From the NCBI GenBank assembly GCA_027574665.1, contig CM050652.1, positions 8,660,589 through 8,724,588 of the forward strand: a stretch of DNA of 64,000 nucleotides, written 5' to 3'. Both the position numbers and the translations under genes were made by a program. How positions within the stretch are numbered: the stretch's first letter is position 1; each line of letters begins with the position of its first letter. Origin of the DNA: Rhynochetos jubatus (Eukaryota > Chordata > Aves > Eurypygiformes > Rhynochetidae). The notes beneath the pieces were generated by a model that saw only the letters and a list, made by a program, of their open reading frames with translations, had not been told where the DNA came from and made no database searches. Below are positions 24,876-34,463 of this stretch, piece by piece.

Positions 24876-25663
24876 ATCATAGAATCACAACTAATCACAG
24901 GTTGGAAGGGACCTTAAAGATCATCTAGTTCCAACTCCCCTGCCATGGGCAGGGACACCCTCCACTAGACCACGTTGCTCAAAGCCTCATCCAGCCTGGT
25001 CTTGTAGACTTCCAGGGATGGGACAACCACAGCTCCTGTGAGCAACCTGTTCCTGTGCCTCGCCATCCACCCCATGAAGAATTTCTTCCTGATGTCCAAT
25101 CTAAATCTCCCCACTTTCAATTTAAACCCATTTCCCCTTGTCATGTCACTACAGGCCCTTCCAGCTTTCTTGTCAGCCCCTTCAGGTATTGGAAGGTGGT
25201 ATAATGTCTCCTCAGAGCCACCTTTTCTGCAGCCTGAACAAGTCCAATCCTTCCAGCCTGTCCTCATAGTAGAGGTGTTTCAGCCCTCTGATCATCTTTG
25301 TGGCCTCCTCTGGACTCTCTCCAACGGGTTGATATCCTTCTTATGTTGGGGGTCCAGATCTGGAGGCAGTAATCCAAGTGGGGTCTTATGAAAGCAAAGT
25401 AGAGGGGGAGAATCCCCTCTCTCGACCTGCTGGCCACGCTTCTCCTGATACAGCCCAGGATACGGTTGGCTTTCTGGGCTGCCAGTGCACACTGCCAGCT
25501 CATGCCCAGATTCTCATCCACCAGTACCCCCAAGTCCTTCTCCCCTGGGTTGCTTTCAATCCATCCTCTGTCCAGCCTGTACTTGTGCTTGGGATTACCC
25601 CGACCCATGTGCAGGACCTTGCACTTGGCCTTGTTAAACTTCATGAGGTTGGCACAGGCCCAA
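24876..25663 (-). mobile_element. CR1 LINE (CR1-a), 5'-truncated
   Basis: The reverse-complement CR1 3' end begins at about 24876 (ATCATAGAATCACAACTAAT), followed by GGTTGGAAGGGACCTTAAAG and the untranslated region. The ORF2 C-terminal relic extends up to about 25663. It abuts another CR1 (CR1-b) in the same orientation within about 10 bp. The near-repeat AATATCCAAT occurs on both sides of the junction (about 25662 and 25685), but the second is part of normal CR1 sequence. It is inactive. Confidence 0.95.
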
Positions 25664-25692
25664 TATCCAATAATATTTTTCTTAATATCCAA
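25264..25692 (-). pseudogene. CR1-a ORF2 C-terminal relic (reverse transcriptase thumb side)
   Basis: A 142-codon open frame on the minus strand. From about residue 13 it is CR1 ORF2 downstream of the reverse-transcriptase active site: [14 protein letters not shown], then [33 protein letters not shown] and ALYFAF-like/RPHLDYC blocks ending in an IWTPN motif. The first dozen residues come from beyond the CR1-a/CR1-b junction, so this frame's start is not native. The frame is lost at about residue 126, where it runs out of phase with the following EERL block. The endonuclease, the N-terminal half and the active-site FADD are absent, so it cannot act in retrotransposition. Confidence 0.85.
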
Positions 25693-26137
25693 TTTAAACT
25701 TTCCTTGGCATCACTTGAGCCATTTCCTCTTGTCCTATCACTTGTCACTTGGGAGAAGAGACCAAACCCCACCTCTCTGCATCCTCCTTTCAGATAGTTG
25801 TAGAGAGTGATAAGGTCTCCCCGCAACCTCCTCTTCTCCAGGCTGAACAGCACCAGTTCCTTCAGACACTCCTCACAGGATTTGTGCTCCAGACCCTCCC
25901 CAGCTCCGTTCCTTTCTCTGGACATGCTGCAGCACCTCAGTGTCTTTCTTGTAGCGAGGGGCCCAAACCTGGACACAGGAGTCGAGGTGTGGCCTCACCA
26001 GTGCCCAGTACAGGGCGACAATCACTGCCCTGGTCCTGCTGGCCACACTGTTCCTGCTGCAGGCCAGGATGCCACTGGCCTTCTTGGCCACATGTGCACA
26101 CTGCTGGCTCATATTCGGCCACTGTCGATGAACACCC
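25672..26137 (-). mobile_element. CR1 LINE (CR1-b), 3' portion, left of LTR insertion
   Basis: This is a different CR1 subfamily from CR1-a. It starts inside the element (TTCTTAATATCCAATTTAAA), so about 190 bp of its 3' end including the tail is missing. It includes the GGGAGAAGAGACCAAACCCC block and, on the minus strand, reads [20 protein letters not shown] and [20 protein letters not shown]. It is interrupted at 26137 by an ERVL-like LTR and resumes at 26941. Confidence 0.93.
26133..26137 (+). repeat. Left target-site copy of the LTR insertion
   Basis: CACCC here and CACTC at 26941-26945 flank the LTR. Removing the LTR and one flank gives a continuous CR1 (GATGAA-CACCC-CCAGGTCC), which is what a 5-bp target-site duplication predicts. 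A 5-bp duplication is typical of ERVL-class elements. Confidence 0.8.
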
Positions 26138-26940
26138 TGTGCTGGGTTCAGTCAGGGAAGAATTAACTCCCCTTACTCTGGTTGCCAGGGAACTATGGTG
26201 CTGGATGCTAAGACAAAATATTGATAAGGCCTCGGCTGGTGCTGGGTATGGTGTGTACTGATTTCAAGTTCTTTTGTCCACTTCGGATACTGTAGCTGAC
26301 CCAGACTAACCAAGGAAGTTTTTCATTCCATAGTACATCATCTTCCAGTCTCTTGGGGTGGGGAAGGGGGTCTGGTAGCCATTACTCTTCCCATTACTCT
26401 CTCTCCCTTACTCGTCTCTCCAGGGAACTTGCTAACCCTCCTGCGTTAGCTGCCTTGCCAAGTCCTGTGCTGGCTCGTTCATGTGGGAGCTGGCAAGTTG
26501 TTTAGGGTTCCTGGCCATGCTATCACTGATAGGGTTCGCTCAGAATCTGCTGTGTCAGCTCCCGGGCTCCGGCCCTCGGGCTGCGGCTCTCGGGCTGTGA
26601 TCGTTCTCGGGCTGTGATCGTTCTCGGGCTGTGGTTCTTGGGCTCTCTGGGTCTGACTTTCATCCCTCAACATGTGGGTGTGCACTGGTCAATGGATGGT
26701 GGGAAATTATATCATATTGTATGTATTGTATCATATGTTTTACTATGTCTACTATTTTAATTATTTATTATTAGTAGTATCTGTATATATTGATTTAGAT
26801 TTAATTAGTAAATATTTATCTCAATTTTACGAGCTTCCTTATTTCTTTTTCCTTCAATTTTTCCCCTCCACTGGAGGAGGGAAGGGGGATTTGTGAGAGC
26901 AGCTTCTTCGTATTTTGCTAGCCGGAGTTAAACCATGACA
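26138..26940 (+). mobile_element. ERVL-like solo LTR inserted into CR1-b
   Basis: A complete LTR of 803 bp with TG at the left end (TGTGCTGGGTTCAGTCAGGG) and CA at the right (GGAGTTAAACCATGACA). It is flanked by CACCC/CACTC and interrupts CR1-b. It is a sister of the LTR at 23268. Inside, a GC-rich block near 26575-26640 carries a direct duplication of CTCGGGCTGTGATCGTT. The AT-rich stretch at about 26707-26830, ending with TTAGTAAA and ACGAGCTTCC, corresponds to the polyadenylation/R region of related LTRs. No internal viral genes are present; recombination between two LTRs most likely left this solo copy. Confidence 0.93.
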
Positions 26941-27462
26941 CACTCCCAGGTCCTTTTCTGCTGGGCAGCTTTCCAGCCACTTGTCTCCAAGCCTGTAGTG
27001 TTGTGTGGGGTTGTTGTGGCCCAGGTTCAGGACCCGGCACTTGGCCTTGTTGAACCTCATACAATTTGCCTTGGTCCAACGATCCAGCCTGTCCAGATCC
27101 CTCTGTAGATCCTTCCTACCCTCAAGCAGATCTACACTCCTGCCCAACTTGGTTTGTTAGCAAACTTACTGAGGGTACACTCAATCCCTTTGTCCAGGTC
27201 TTTGATAAAGATATTAAACAGAACTGGCCCCAGTACTGAGCTCTGGGGAACACCACTTGTGACCAGCGCCAACTGGAGTTAACTCCATTCATCACAATTC
27301 TTGGAGCCTGGCGATCCAGCCAGATTTTTACACAGCTACGAGTGTGCACATCCAAGCCATAAGAAGCTAGTTTCTCCAAGAGAATGCTGTGGGAAGTGGT
27401 GTCAAAGGCTTTATAAAAGTCTATGTAGCTAACATCCACAGCCTTTGCCTTGTCCACTAAGC
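26941..27462 (-). mobile_element. CR1 LINE (CR1-b), 5' portion, right of LTR insertion
   Basis: This continues CR1-b after the LTR, beginning with CTCCCAGGTCCTTTTCTGC. Read on the minus strand it carries ORF2 from the reverse-transcriptase YIDF-AFD block to EKDLGV, where the LTR interrupts. The 5' truncation is at about 27462. Confidence 0.93.
26945..27457 (-). pseudogene. CR1-b ORF2 reverse transcriptase relic
   Basis: On the minus strand, the frame starting at 27457 reads VSYIDFYKAFDTTSHSILLE, the reverse-transcriptase motif A region with its Asp kept, then LASYGLDVHTRSCVKIWL. After about residue 65 the frame slips, so the usual SGVPQG block is read out of phase. The next segment, in the frame starting at 27147, reads [18 protein letters not shown] and ends at EKDLGV, after which translation runs into the LTR. 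The protein resumes on the other side of the LTR with [13 protein letters not shown]. It is disabled by at least one frameshift, by the LTR insertion and by truncation at both ends. Confidence 0.85.
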
Positions 27463-28987
27463 AGCCTCAGCTTGCTTTGCATTTCTTCAGGTATCACATC
27501 TTCTTTAAAAATACTGCTTCCAGGAGTAATGGCTGGGTTACACTTCCCAGAAAAACCCTGCCACAAGTCTGTGGTTTAAAGCTATGTGTTAGGTTTGCAG
27601 TCCGTCATATTTCAAATCGATACACCACAGAGAGCTGACACAGATCGTGCACAAAGACAGATTACACTTTCAAGGGAATTTCCTGCTATTTAAAAATGGT
27701 ATTAACCAAGATGGAAATGCTAAAAATACATGAAAGACAAAATTTAAGTCACTAATGGAAAACTCTGTGTGTCATTCTGCTTATTAAAAGACAACAAACT
27801 GCCACAAAATAAATACTCCCTGCTAATGAGCTAATATTTAACCAGCACCGCACTTGGTTCTAGGAGGAAAAAAAACCCCAACTTTGTTGATCACTTTTTG
27901 TTGGTGACCCTTTAAAGAGGTGGTTAGAACAATCAATTACTCCATTTAAATTATTCTCTTTTTTTATACAGTGAAGCAGGAGTGTACTGTAGTGCTTGTC
28001 ATTTTCTTTATGACCCCGAACCCTCAGTCTCAAAAAGTAGAGAGAAAATGGAAGTCACACTGCTTCTTACGCACGTTGTCATGCAGATACATGCTCTTTG
28101 TACAGAAACGGGCTTTGAAATGGGTTGTTTAGTTTTAAAACTCAAGGTTCAATAATGATTTCCACTGGCTTTTTTTTTTTTTGCACTGCACAAATGGGAC
28201 TGCTGCTGCTAGTCTGGCTGTGTCAGTCCTCATTGAATACGGAAAGGATCCATCTGCTGAATCCCATGAGGTGTTAGGATGCTGGGGCTAGGCAGAGTTA
28301 CCTATTTTGCACCTTAAGGCCCATATTCCACCAACAGAGTTCTGCAAAAGGGAGCTTGGCAAGGGAATAGGGAGAACAACACACACATTGATGAGAAGGA
28401 GGATGATTCTGTCAAAGAACTGGATAAAGAGTAATAAGAATTAAGGTGGTGGTAGGGGGAATTTTGATAAATCACCTTCCTCTTCTGCACCTTTTCCCAC
28501 CTTTTCAGGTTTAAAATCAATATATCTTTCCAACAAATTTCTCAATAGAAAATGTCTAATTTCTTATTTCCAGCTGCAACTGCTGTATGAAATGGCATTT
28601 CAAATTGTGCAAAAAATCAGCACCTGGATAAAATTTAGCTGACACCCTTTCTCTGTATTGGATTTTTTTTTTTTTTTTCTAGCAGACAGAAAGTTAATGC
28701 TGCTTTCCTCACTTTCAATGGCTTTTGCAACTCCCATAGTATTTAATCAAGGATGTAAGGATTCTGGTTTGTTATGTAACCTTTCAGAAACATGCTACAG
28801 ACTAAATTAGAAATATTTTTTTTCCCCCCATTGACTTCTAAAGCCCTGCTGCCATTTACTGCATGGAGATATAGAGGTCTGCACAAAAAATTATAGATCT
28901 TCCACATGTATTCTTGCCTTAATAGCTTCATCATTCTGGATGTTGCCTTTGAGCTGGAATAAGATTCTCTGTGGCAGTACAGGATAT
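27463..28987. other. Unique AT-rich sequence, no gene recognised
   Basis: T runs lie at 28170-28182 and 28663-28678. The part from about 27740 to 27980 is rich in TAAT/ATTA-type sites and low in CpG; see findings. Confidence 0.45.
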
Positions 28988-29520
28988 TTGCTTCCTGCTG
29001 CTTTCTAGCAGGTCAACACCCAACCTGTACTGGTCCATGGGGTTATTCCTCCCCAGGTGCAGGACCCTACACTTGCCCTTGTTGAACCTCATTAGGTGCT
29101 TCTCTGCCACCCTCTCTAGCCTGCCCAGGTCTTGCTGTGTGGTGGCACAGCCTTCTGGTGTATCATCCACCCCTCCCAGTTGCAAACTTGCTGAGGGTAC
29201 CCTCTGTCCCCTCATCCAGGCTGTTGGTAAATATGTTGAACAAGCCTGGGCCCAGTATTGGCCCATGGGAAACATGGCTAGTCACAGGCCTTTGCAGCCC
29301 TGACCACAACCCTCTGAGCTCTGCCATTCAGTCAGTTCTCAACCCACCTCACTGTCCACTCATCTAACCCACACTTTCTGAACTTCCCTACGAGGATGTT
29401 ATGGGAGACAGTGTCAAAAGCCTTGCTGAAGTCGAGGTAGACAACATCATCTTCCCCCCCCCCTCATCCACCCAACTAGTCATGTTATTGCAGAAGGTTA
29501 TCATATTGGTTAGGCATGAT
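28988..29520 (-). mobile_element. CR1 LINE, internal ORF2 fragment
   Basis: On the minus strand it covers the ORF2 reverse-transcriptase region. It reads from a decayed KLNT/SKAFDTVSH-like block near 29400-29450 down to FNKGKCRVLHLGRNNPMDQY and LGVDLLESS near 28996. The codons for the active-site FADD are deleted: the frame reads [12 protein letters not shown] where SKFADDTKLGG would be expected. An 11-nt C run interrupts it near 29453-29463. The 3' end of the element is missing, so it is truncated on both sides. Confidence 0.9.
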
Positions 29521-29835
29521 ATACATGTTAAATGTTAAACTCAACATGCTCAGAAATAAGTTGGGTGATACAGCAGTTTTCATAGAAGTGTATTCTTAGT
29601 GACATTTAGATTTCTTTGTTTTTTCCTAGACAAATTTCTGAAACTCTGCTACCAGTCAGGGATAAAAAGATGTTCTAAGCACAAAAGGCACAGTGCAACA
29701 TATTTGTAATTGGTGGAAAGGTTGTTTTGGATGTGTTCCCTTCTTTAGAATATCTATACTTCTTACTAAAATTGGCAGTCACTAGGTCTAACCATGTCCA
29801 GTTAATAGTGAGTAACGAGTGAAGAACAAAGGCAT
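29521..29835. other. Unique spacer, no gene recognised
   Basis: Nothing recognised. Confidence 0.5.
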
Positions 29836-30098
29836 TGTACAGGTTTTGGTTAGGATGGATAGAGTTAATTTTCTTCCTAGTAGCAGGCATAGTGCTGTGT
29901 TTTGGATTTAGGATGTGAATACTGTTGATAACACACTGATGTTTTAGTTGTTGCTGCGCAGTGCTTACACTAAGTCAAGGTCTTTTTAACTTCTCATACT
30001 GCCCTCTCAGTGAGGCGGCTGGGGGTACAAAAGAAGCTGGCAATGGGCACAGCCAGGGCAGCTGAACAAAACTGTCAAAAGGGATATTCCATACCATT

Positions 30099-30121
30099 TG
30101 ATGTCATGGTCAGCATATAAA
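30099..30121 (+). promoter_or_regulatory. LTR core promoter: decayed CRE and TATA box
   Basis: TGATGTCA (30099-30106) sits where this LTR family, as I know it, has a TGACGTCA CRE. The change is a C-to-T at the CpG. TATAAA follows at 30116-30121. The arrangement is that of an LTR U3 promoter directing transcription to the right; activity is unknown. Confidence 0.6.
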
Positions 30122-30262
30122 CTAGGGAGAAAGCTGGCCAGGGGGCTGCTGTCTGAGGAGAGCTGGGCGTTGGTCAGTTGATGGTGAGGAATTGTTTCCT
30201 TCATTTGAATCACCTGTCTTTCTTGGGGTTTATTTCTCTGTCTTTTTGTTATTTTCCTTTTC

Positions 30263-30268
30263 ATTAAA
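30263..30268 (+). promoter_or_regulatory. LTR polyadenylation signal ATTAAA
   Basis: ATTAAA lies about 145 bp after the TATA box, in the place expected for the R region of this LTR. Confidence 0.5.
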
Positions 30269-30289
30269 TATTATATTCTATTTTATTTC

Positions 30290-30389
30290 ATTTTATTTTA
30301 TTTTATTTTATTTTATTTTATTTTATTTTATTTTATTTTATTTTATTTTATTTTATTTTATTTTATTTTATTTTATTTTATTTTATTTT
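30290..30389. repeat. (ATTTT)20 microsatellite inside the LTR
   Basis: Uninterrupted pentanucleotide array of about 100 bp, preceded by two imperfect units. It lies wholly within the LTR at 29836-30517. The phenylalanine/isoleucine/leucine/tyrosine-rich frame across it is an artefact. Confidence 0.99.
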
Positions 30390-33300
30390 CAATGTTTATA
30401 CTGCTCTTAACTCATCCTTTTTTGCACTTCTACTCTTCTGAGTCTTTCTCCCATCCCTCAGGGGAGTAGTTAGCAGTTGTGTGGTGCTTAGTTGCCAGCT
30501 GGGGTTAAACCATGATAGGTGTGATGTAGTCTTCCTGTTCCCTTCTGTCTTGGTTTTGGTGTTTTCATCTGGAGATTATAGATCCTTTAAGTAGTGACTG
30601 GGCTAAGTAGAACCTCCTGGACAGGGAAGATCAGTCCCCTTTTGGGTAAGGCATTGAGCCTGTTTATGATAGAGGAGGTGCAAGGAATGAAAGCACTGGT
30701 AGATTTTTCAGATGCCTTGAGAGCCTGCCTGGCTGCCTATTCCTGCTTGTATAAATACAGCGTCTTATGTGACTCCTTTCATGATCTGAAATGTTCCCTA
30801 GGCCTCAATTAGGTTACATTAACTAGATCTCCATCAACAATAATGCAGCTTAGATAGTCAGCTCGTATACCGAGAACAACATATAAAACCTTCAATTATG
30901 TGTCTAATCTTGTGCCACATCCAACCCCAAGTTAGTGATCACTAAGAGTGAAAGCAGTAAGTCAGATATGGTTAGGAGTGGGCTGTACAAAAACTCTGAT
31001 CTAGCTGTTACACATGTTTTTCAATTTGATATGTTAATTATCCTAACTTTTACTCTAACAGACCCTGATGTTTAAAATTTAAAAACCTTTTGATCTTGTT
31101 TGAGGAGCTCCTTATAGAAGACTATCTATACCGTTAACGTCAGCATGAGATCCAAAGCATTGCTTGTGTGTAATGGACCTATGACTCTTGTGCTCTCAGC
31201 TTCACTGGACCTATGACTTCCACAGGAATATCAGGGCAGGTGTCATTTCCAAGTGAACAGTCTGGTATTGCAGCACTTACTGCATACAGACCATGTCTTG
31301 GGAGCAGTGGGGTCTTTGACCCTTCGACCTGACACTCTCTTTGCCCTTTGGGTCCTCTCTCTCTTATCCCACTAGCCACAGTTACAACTATTTAGACTGA
31401 TCACAGTTCTTCCTACAGTTTCTAGCCCCTGCAGTAGTGTTGCTGAGTGAGATGATTGATTTTCTGGAAACAAGACTTCATACTGATCACCTGATATTAT
31501 CTAGATAAAAACATTCTTCCAGCCTTTAGACTCCTATAGACCTGAAAGTTATGACTCTTTTCTTCCCATCTCTTCTGTCTACTGTCTGAGATTTGCTGTG
31601 CAATGTTGATTGTAATCTTTTTTAGTTTATTTTTCAAATCTGGAGGTTGACTGGTCACAAGCTCTCTAAACCTTTGACAGATGATTATAATCTTCGGTAT
31701 GTCACATTGATTCATAAGCTGTGTTACCTCTTAAATGAGTAAGTCAGTTCAGGAAGACTCCTTGCTAAGCAGGACACCACTCAGTGCAAATAGTGACATT
31801 AGAATGAGATTCTTCAAATGTAATTATTGAAAAAATAAAAAACAGGGTGTCAGATAAGATTAAAGACCACCTAGTACAAAACCAGCTAATCTACCCAAAT
31901 GAAATGTACCCACTTCAGTGCCTAAAAAGATGTAATCAAATTCCCCCTACTCAAATGCTCTTATTGTCCATGCCTGTACTACCCTATGTTGAGATGAGGA
32001 CAAGGAAGGAAAGTGGTCACAGATTGTCTTAGTCAACACAGCACCTAGGGAGACTGAGTAGTAGAGAGCTACTGAGGTTCACCCTGTACAAGTAAGAAGG
32101 AATAAGAGAAAGCAGATAGGATTCCTCCCAGCTTGCAGTGCCCTGCAACTGCTCGCAGCCACAGGCATGCTCAAGTGAGGCTTCAGAGGATTACTCTCAG
32201 CACTTGTGTTGGTGTCAGAGATCAATAAATCTTTGATGTTTATTTATGATCTCTTTACTGAAAAGCTCTGTGTTGGTCTGATTTCTGCTCTCTTGTCCCT
32301 GTGAACTTCAATTTAGAAGCACAGATAGATAATATGCTCTAGAGAGGTGATATACCTTGAGAACTCAGGGTATTAAGACACTGATTCTGAACAACAGTGC
32401 TCTGTTTTTTCTTCCTTTAAAATTTGCTTATTGAATTAGATCCATGGCAAATTGATGTACATTACCAGGAAGCTAAAAAAAATGTGTGGGCACGTGCACA
32501 AAAAAATGTTACATCTGTATGCAACATTTTGCAGACAAATAAATTTCCTGATACAGATGAAGAGGTGACCGGCGTGCCCCAAAACCAAGACTAATGCCTA
32601 TGGGAGAAGGAAGGTGAAACATTTTTAGACAGTGCTACTACTGCACCTTTTTGTTGTAAACAGATGGTTGCAGAAATATTTTTTTTTCAGGCACAGAGGT
32701 AAATACGATAGAGATCTAAAGAAGACTTTTATAAGTACAATATACATTCAAAAGTATGGCATTACCTGCTTTCTAACAAAAGAAAAAATTGGTTTTATGG
32801 CATTCTTACCATGTTTGCATCTATTCTGATTTACAAATTACTTTATGAACTAGACATCACAGAGTTTCTGTCGTTAAGGGCAGCTGACATGCAAGACCCT
32901 TGTTCTTTGTAATTTGATCGTGGTTTTCTAATACAGAGTTATTCAGTGTTTCTTATTTAAGGACAAAACTTCTCGAGCAACTGATGACTCCCCTGTTAGT
33001 TATTACATATGGATTTTATGTTTGCAGAAGTATGTAGCTGTGCCCTGTATGCTGAAGAAGGCAAGCAATAGTTGCTGAATATGGAATGTGCCCTAAAGCC
33101 ATCTAGAAAAAAATGACTAGATACTATCCAAACGTATTTGGCATAACAGAGACGGTTGTTGACAGAGGTTGTAGCAGTCCTATTCAACACTTACAGAGGA
33201 TTTGTACTTAGCAGAAGCTGCATGATAAGCTCTTGACTCAGCAAAGTGCTATACATGAACATCTACCTGGGCTCAGGGGATACTCTGTTATCACATTAGA

Positions 33301-33701
33301 TGATTTTCAGCTCCTTCAATTAAACTATCTGCAAAGGAATGTTTAGAAAGAAACATGTTGATGAATGGTATTTACAACATACCAAACCGAGTGCACAGTT
33401 CTGAAAGTCAGTGCAAAGTGGACTTGTGGCAAGTGTATCTCACTTTTGTGAGCAAAGTTTTTTTACTCATTTATCCAAAAGAAAAGGTAAAATCCAGGCT
33501 GGGTATAGCAGGCAGAACTGACTTTCCATCATTTACAGTGGAGCGTGCTTTTCATCTCAGGTGGGTGTCCAGTTACAAGGTTTAGATAAAGAAATTGTTG
33601 AGGTATTGTTGCAGTACCGACTGGATGGCAAGTTGGTTGCTCTGGTAACCCACTATTTAATGTTGGAATAGTGATATAAATAGGAACATAGCACATATTA
33701 G

Positions 33702-33723
33702 TTATCATGCATTAGCATGATAA
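33702..33723. other. 9-bp perfect inverted repeat, 4-nt loop
   Basis: TTATCATGC (33702-33710) and GCATGATAA (33715-33723) flank ATTA. The centre contains ATGCATTA and ATTAGCAT, which resemble POU/octamer-type half-sites. Confidence 0.55.
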
Positions 33724-34301
33724 GAGATGTCTCCCACTTCAGATCTGAGATTTCTCCAAAGTACAATACTCTTATATTTGTGTGTGTATGTGTGTGTGTA
33801 TGAGAAATGGCTCCAAGTCCCCTTTTTGTACTATAATCCCAATGTAGAGGCTGAACACAGATGTGATTCTACTCAGGGAACACTTTGAATTGTTATCAGA
33901 AAAAGTGTCTTTTGTATAAGGCCATGAGAAATTTAAAAAAACATAAATAGAAAAGGAAAAAAACAACCTACTTTCCCGAAGCTGCTCTTTTAAAGCCTCA
34001 CAAACACTGCTCTCCAGGACAACTTGGCTTTCCAGGAAAATAAGAGATGTGAAATTTTAATTTAAAAACTAAACAACAAAGAGTTAAAATAAGTAAATTG
34101 TACAAATGAGAACCTGAGTTTACTTTGGTGCAGAACTGGGCACAAAAGGAAGGAAGAGAAAGGGCAGCTATACTCATCAAAAAATATTGTGCTCATCTCA
34201 CAAGGTGGTAAGTGGTTTCAGTAGGATGTCTACAGCTTTTTGTTTTCCTCGGTAAATCTTTTCTTTCCCTAAGAAGGAACCACTGAACCGAACTTCTCAA
34301 A

Positions 34302-34374
34302 CTTCTCTGAGTTTGGGATGAGTTCTAAATTAGCTTCTCTGAGTTTGGGATGAGTTCTAAATTACCTTCTCTGA
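34302..34374 (+). repeat. 32-bp tandem duplication, 2.3 copies
   Basis: The units at 34302-34333 and 34334-34365 differ only at the last base, and the first nine bases recur at 34366-34374. The core is CTTCTCTGAGTTTGGGATGA. Near-identity implies a recent duplication. Confidence 0.95.
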
Positions 34375-34441
34375 CCACATGAAAGGACAGTTCAGTCCAG
34401 CAGTAGAGTTATTAGAGGTTAGCATTACAAAATCTGTAGTC

Positions 34442-34463
34442 AGCTAATATCAAGATATTAGCT
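34442..34463. other. 22-bp near-perfect palindrome
   Basis: AGCTAATATC (34442-34451) and GATATTAGCT (34454-34463) are exact reverse complements around a 2-bp centre. Each arm carries a TAAT core. Confidence 0.6.

Larger units (their letters stand above)
29836..30517 (+). mobile_element. ERVL-like solo LTR with internal microsatellite
   Basis: Left end TGTACAGGTTTTGGTTAGGA, then GATGGATAGAGTTAATTTTC and the GCGCAGTGCTTACAC block. Right end TGGTGCTTAGTTGCC followed by GGGGTTAAACCATGATA, with the final CA decayed to TA. The flanks GGCAT (29831-29835) and GGTGT (30518-30522) match at 3 of 5 positions, both differences being transitions, so they may be an eroded 5-bp duplication. A promoter block (30099-30121) and an ATTAAA signal survive. 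The AT-rich part after ATTAAA has expanded into (ATTTT)20. No viral genes adjoin it. Confidence 0.92.

Noticed and set aside
30290-30389. CRISPR-like or gene-like reading of regular repeats
   Set aside because: Units are pure 5-bp microsatellite with no spacers, in vertebrate DNA; the same applies to the arrays at 5808 and 8144.
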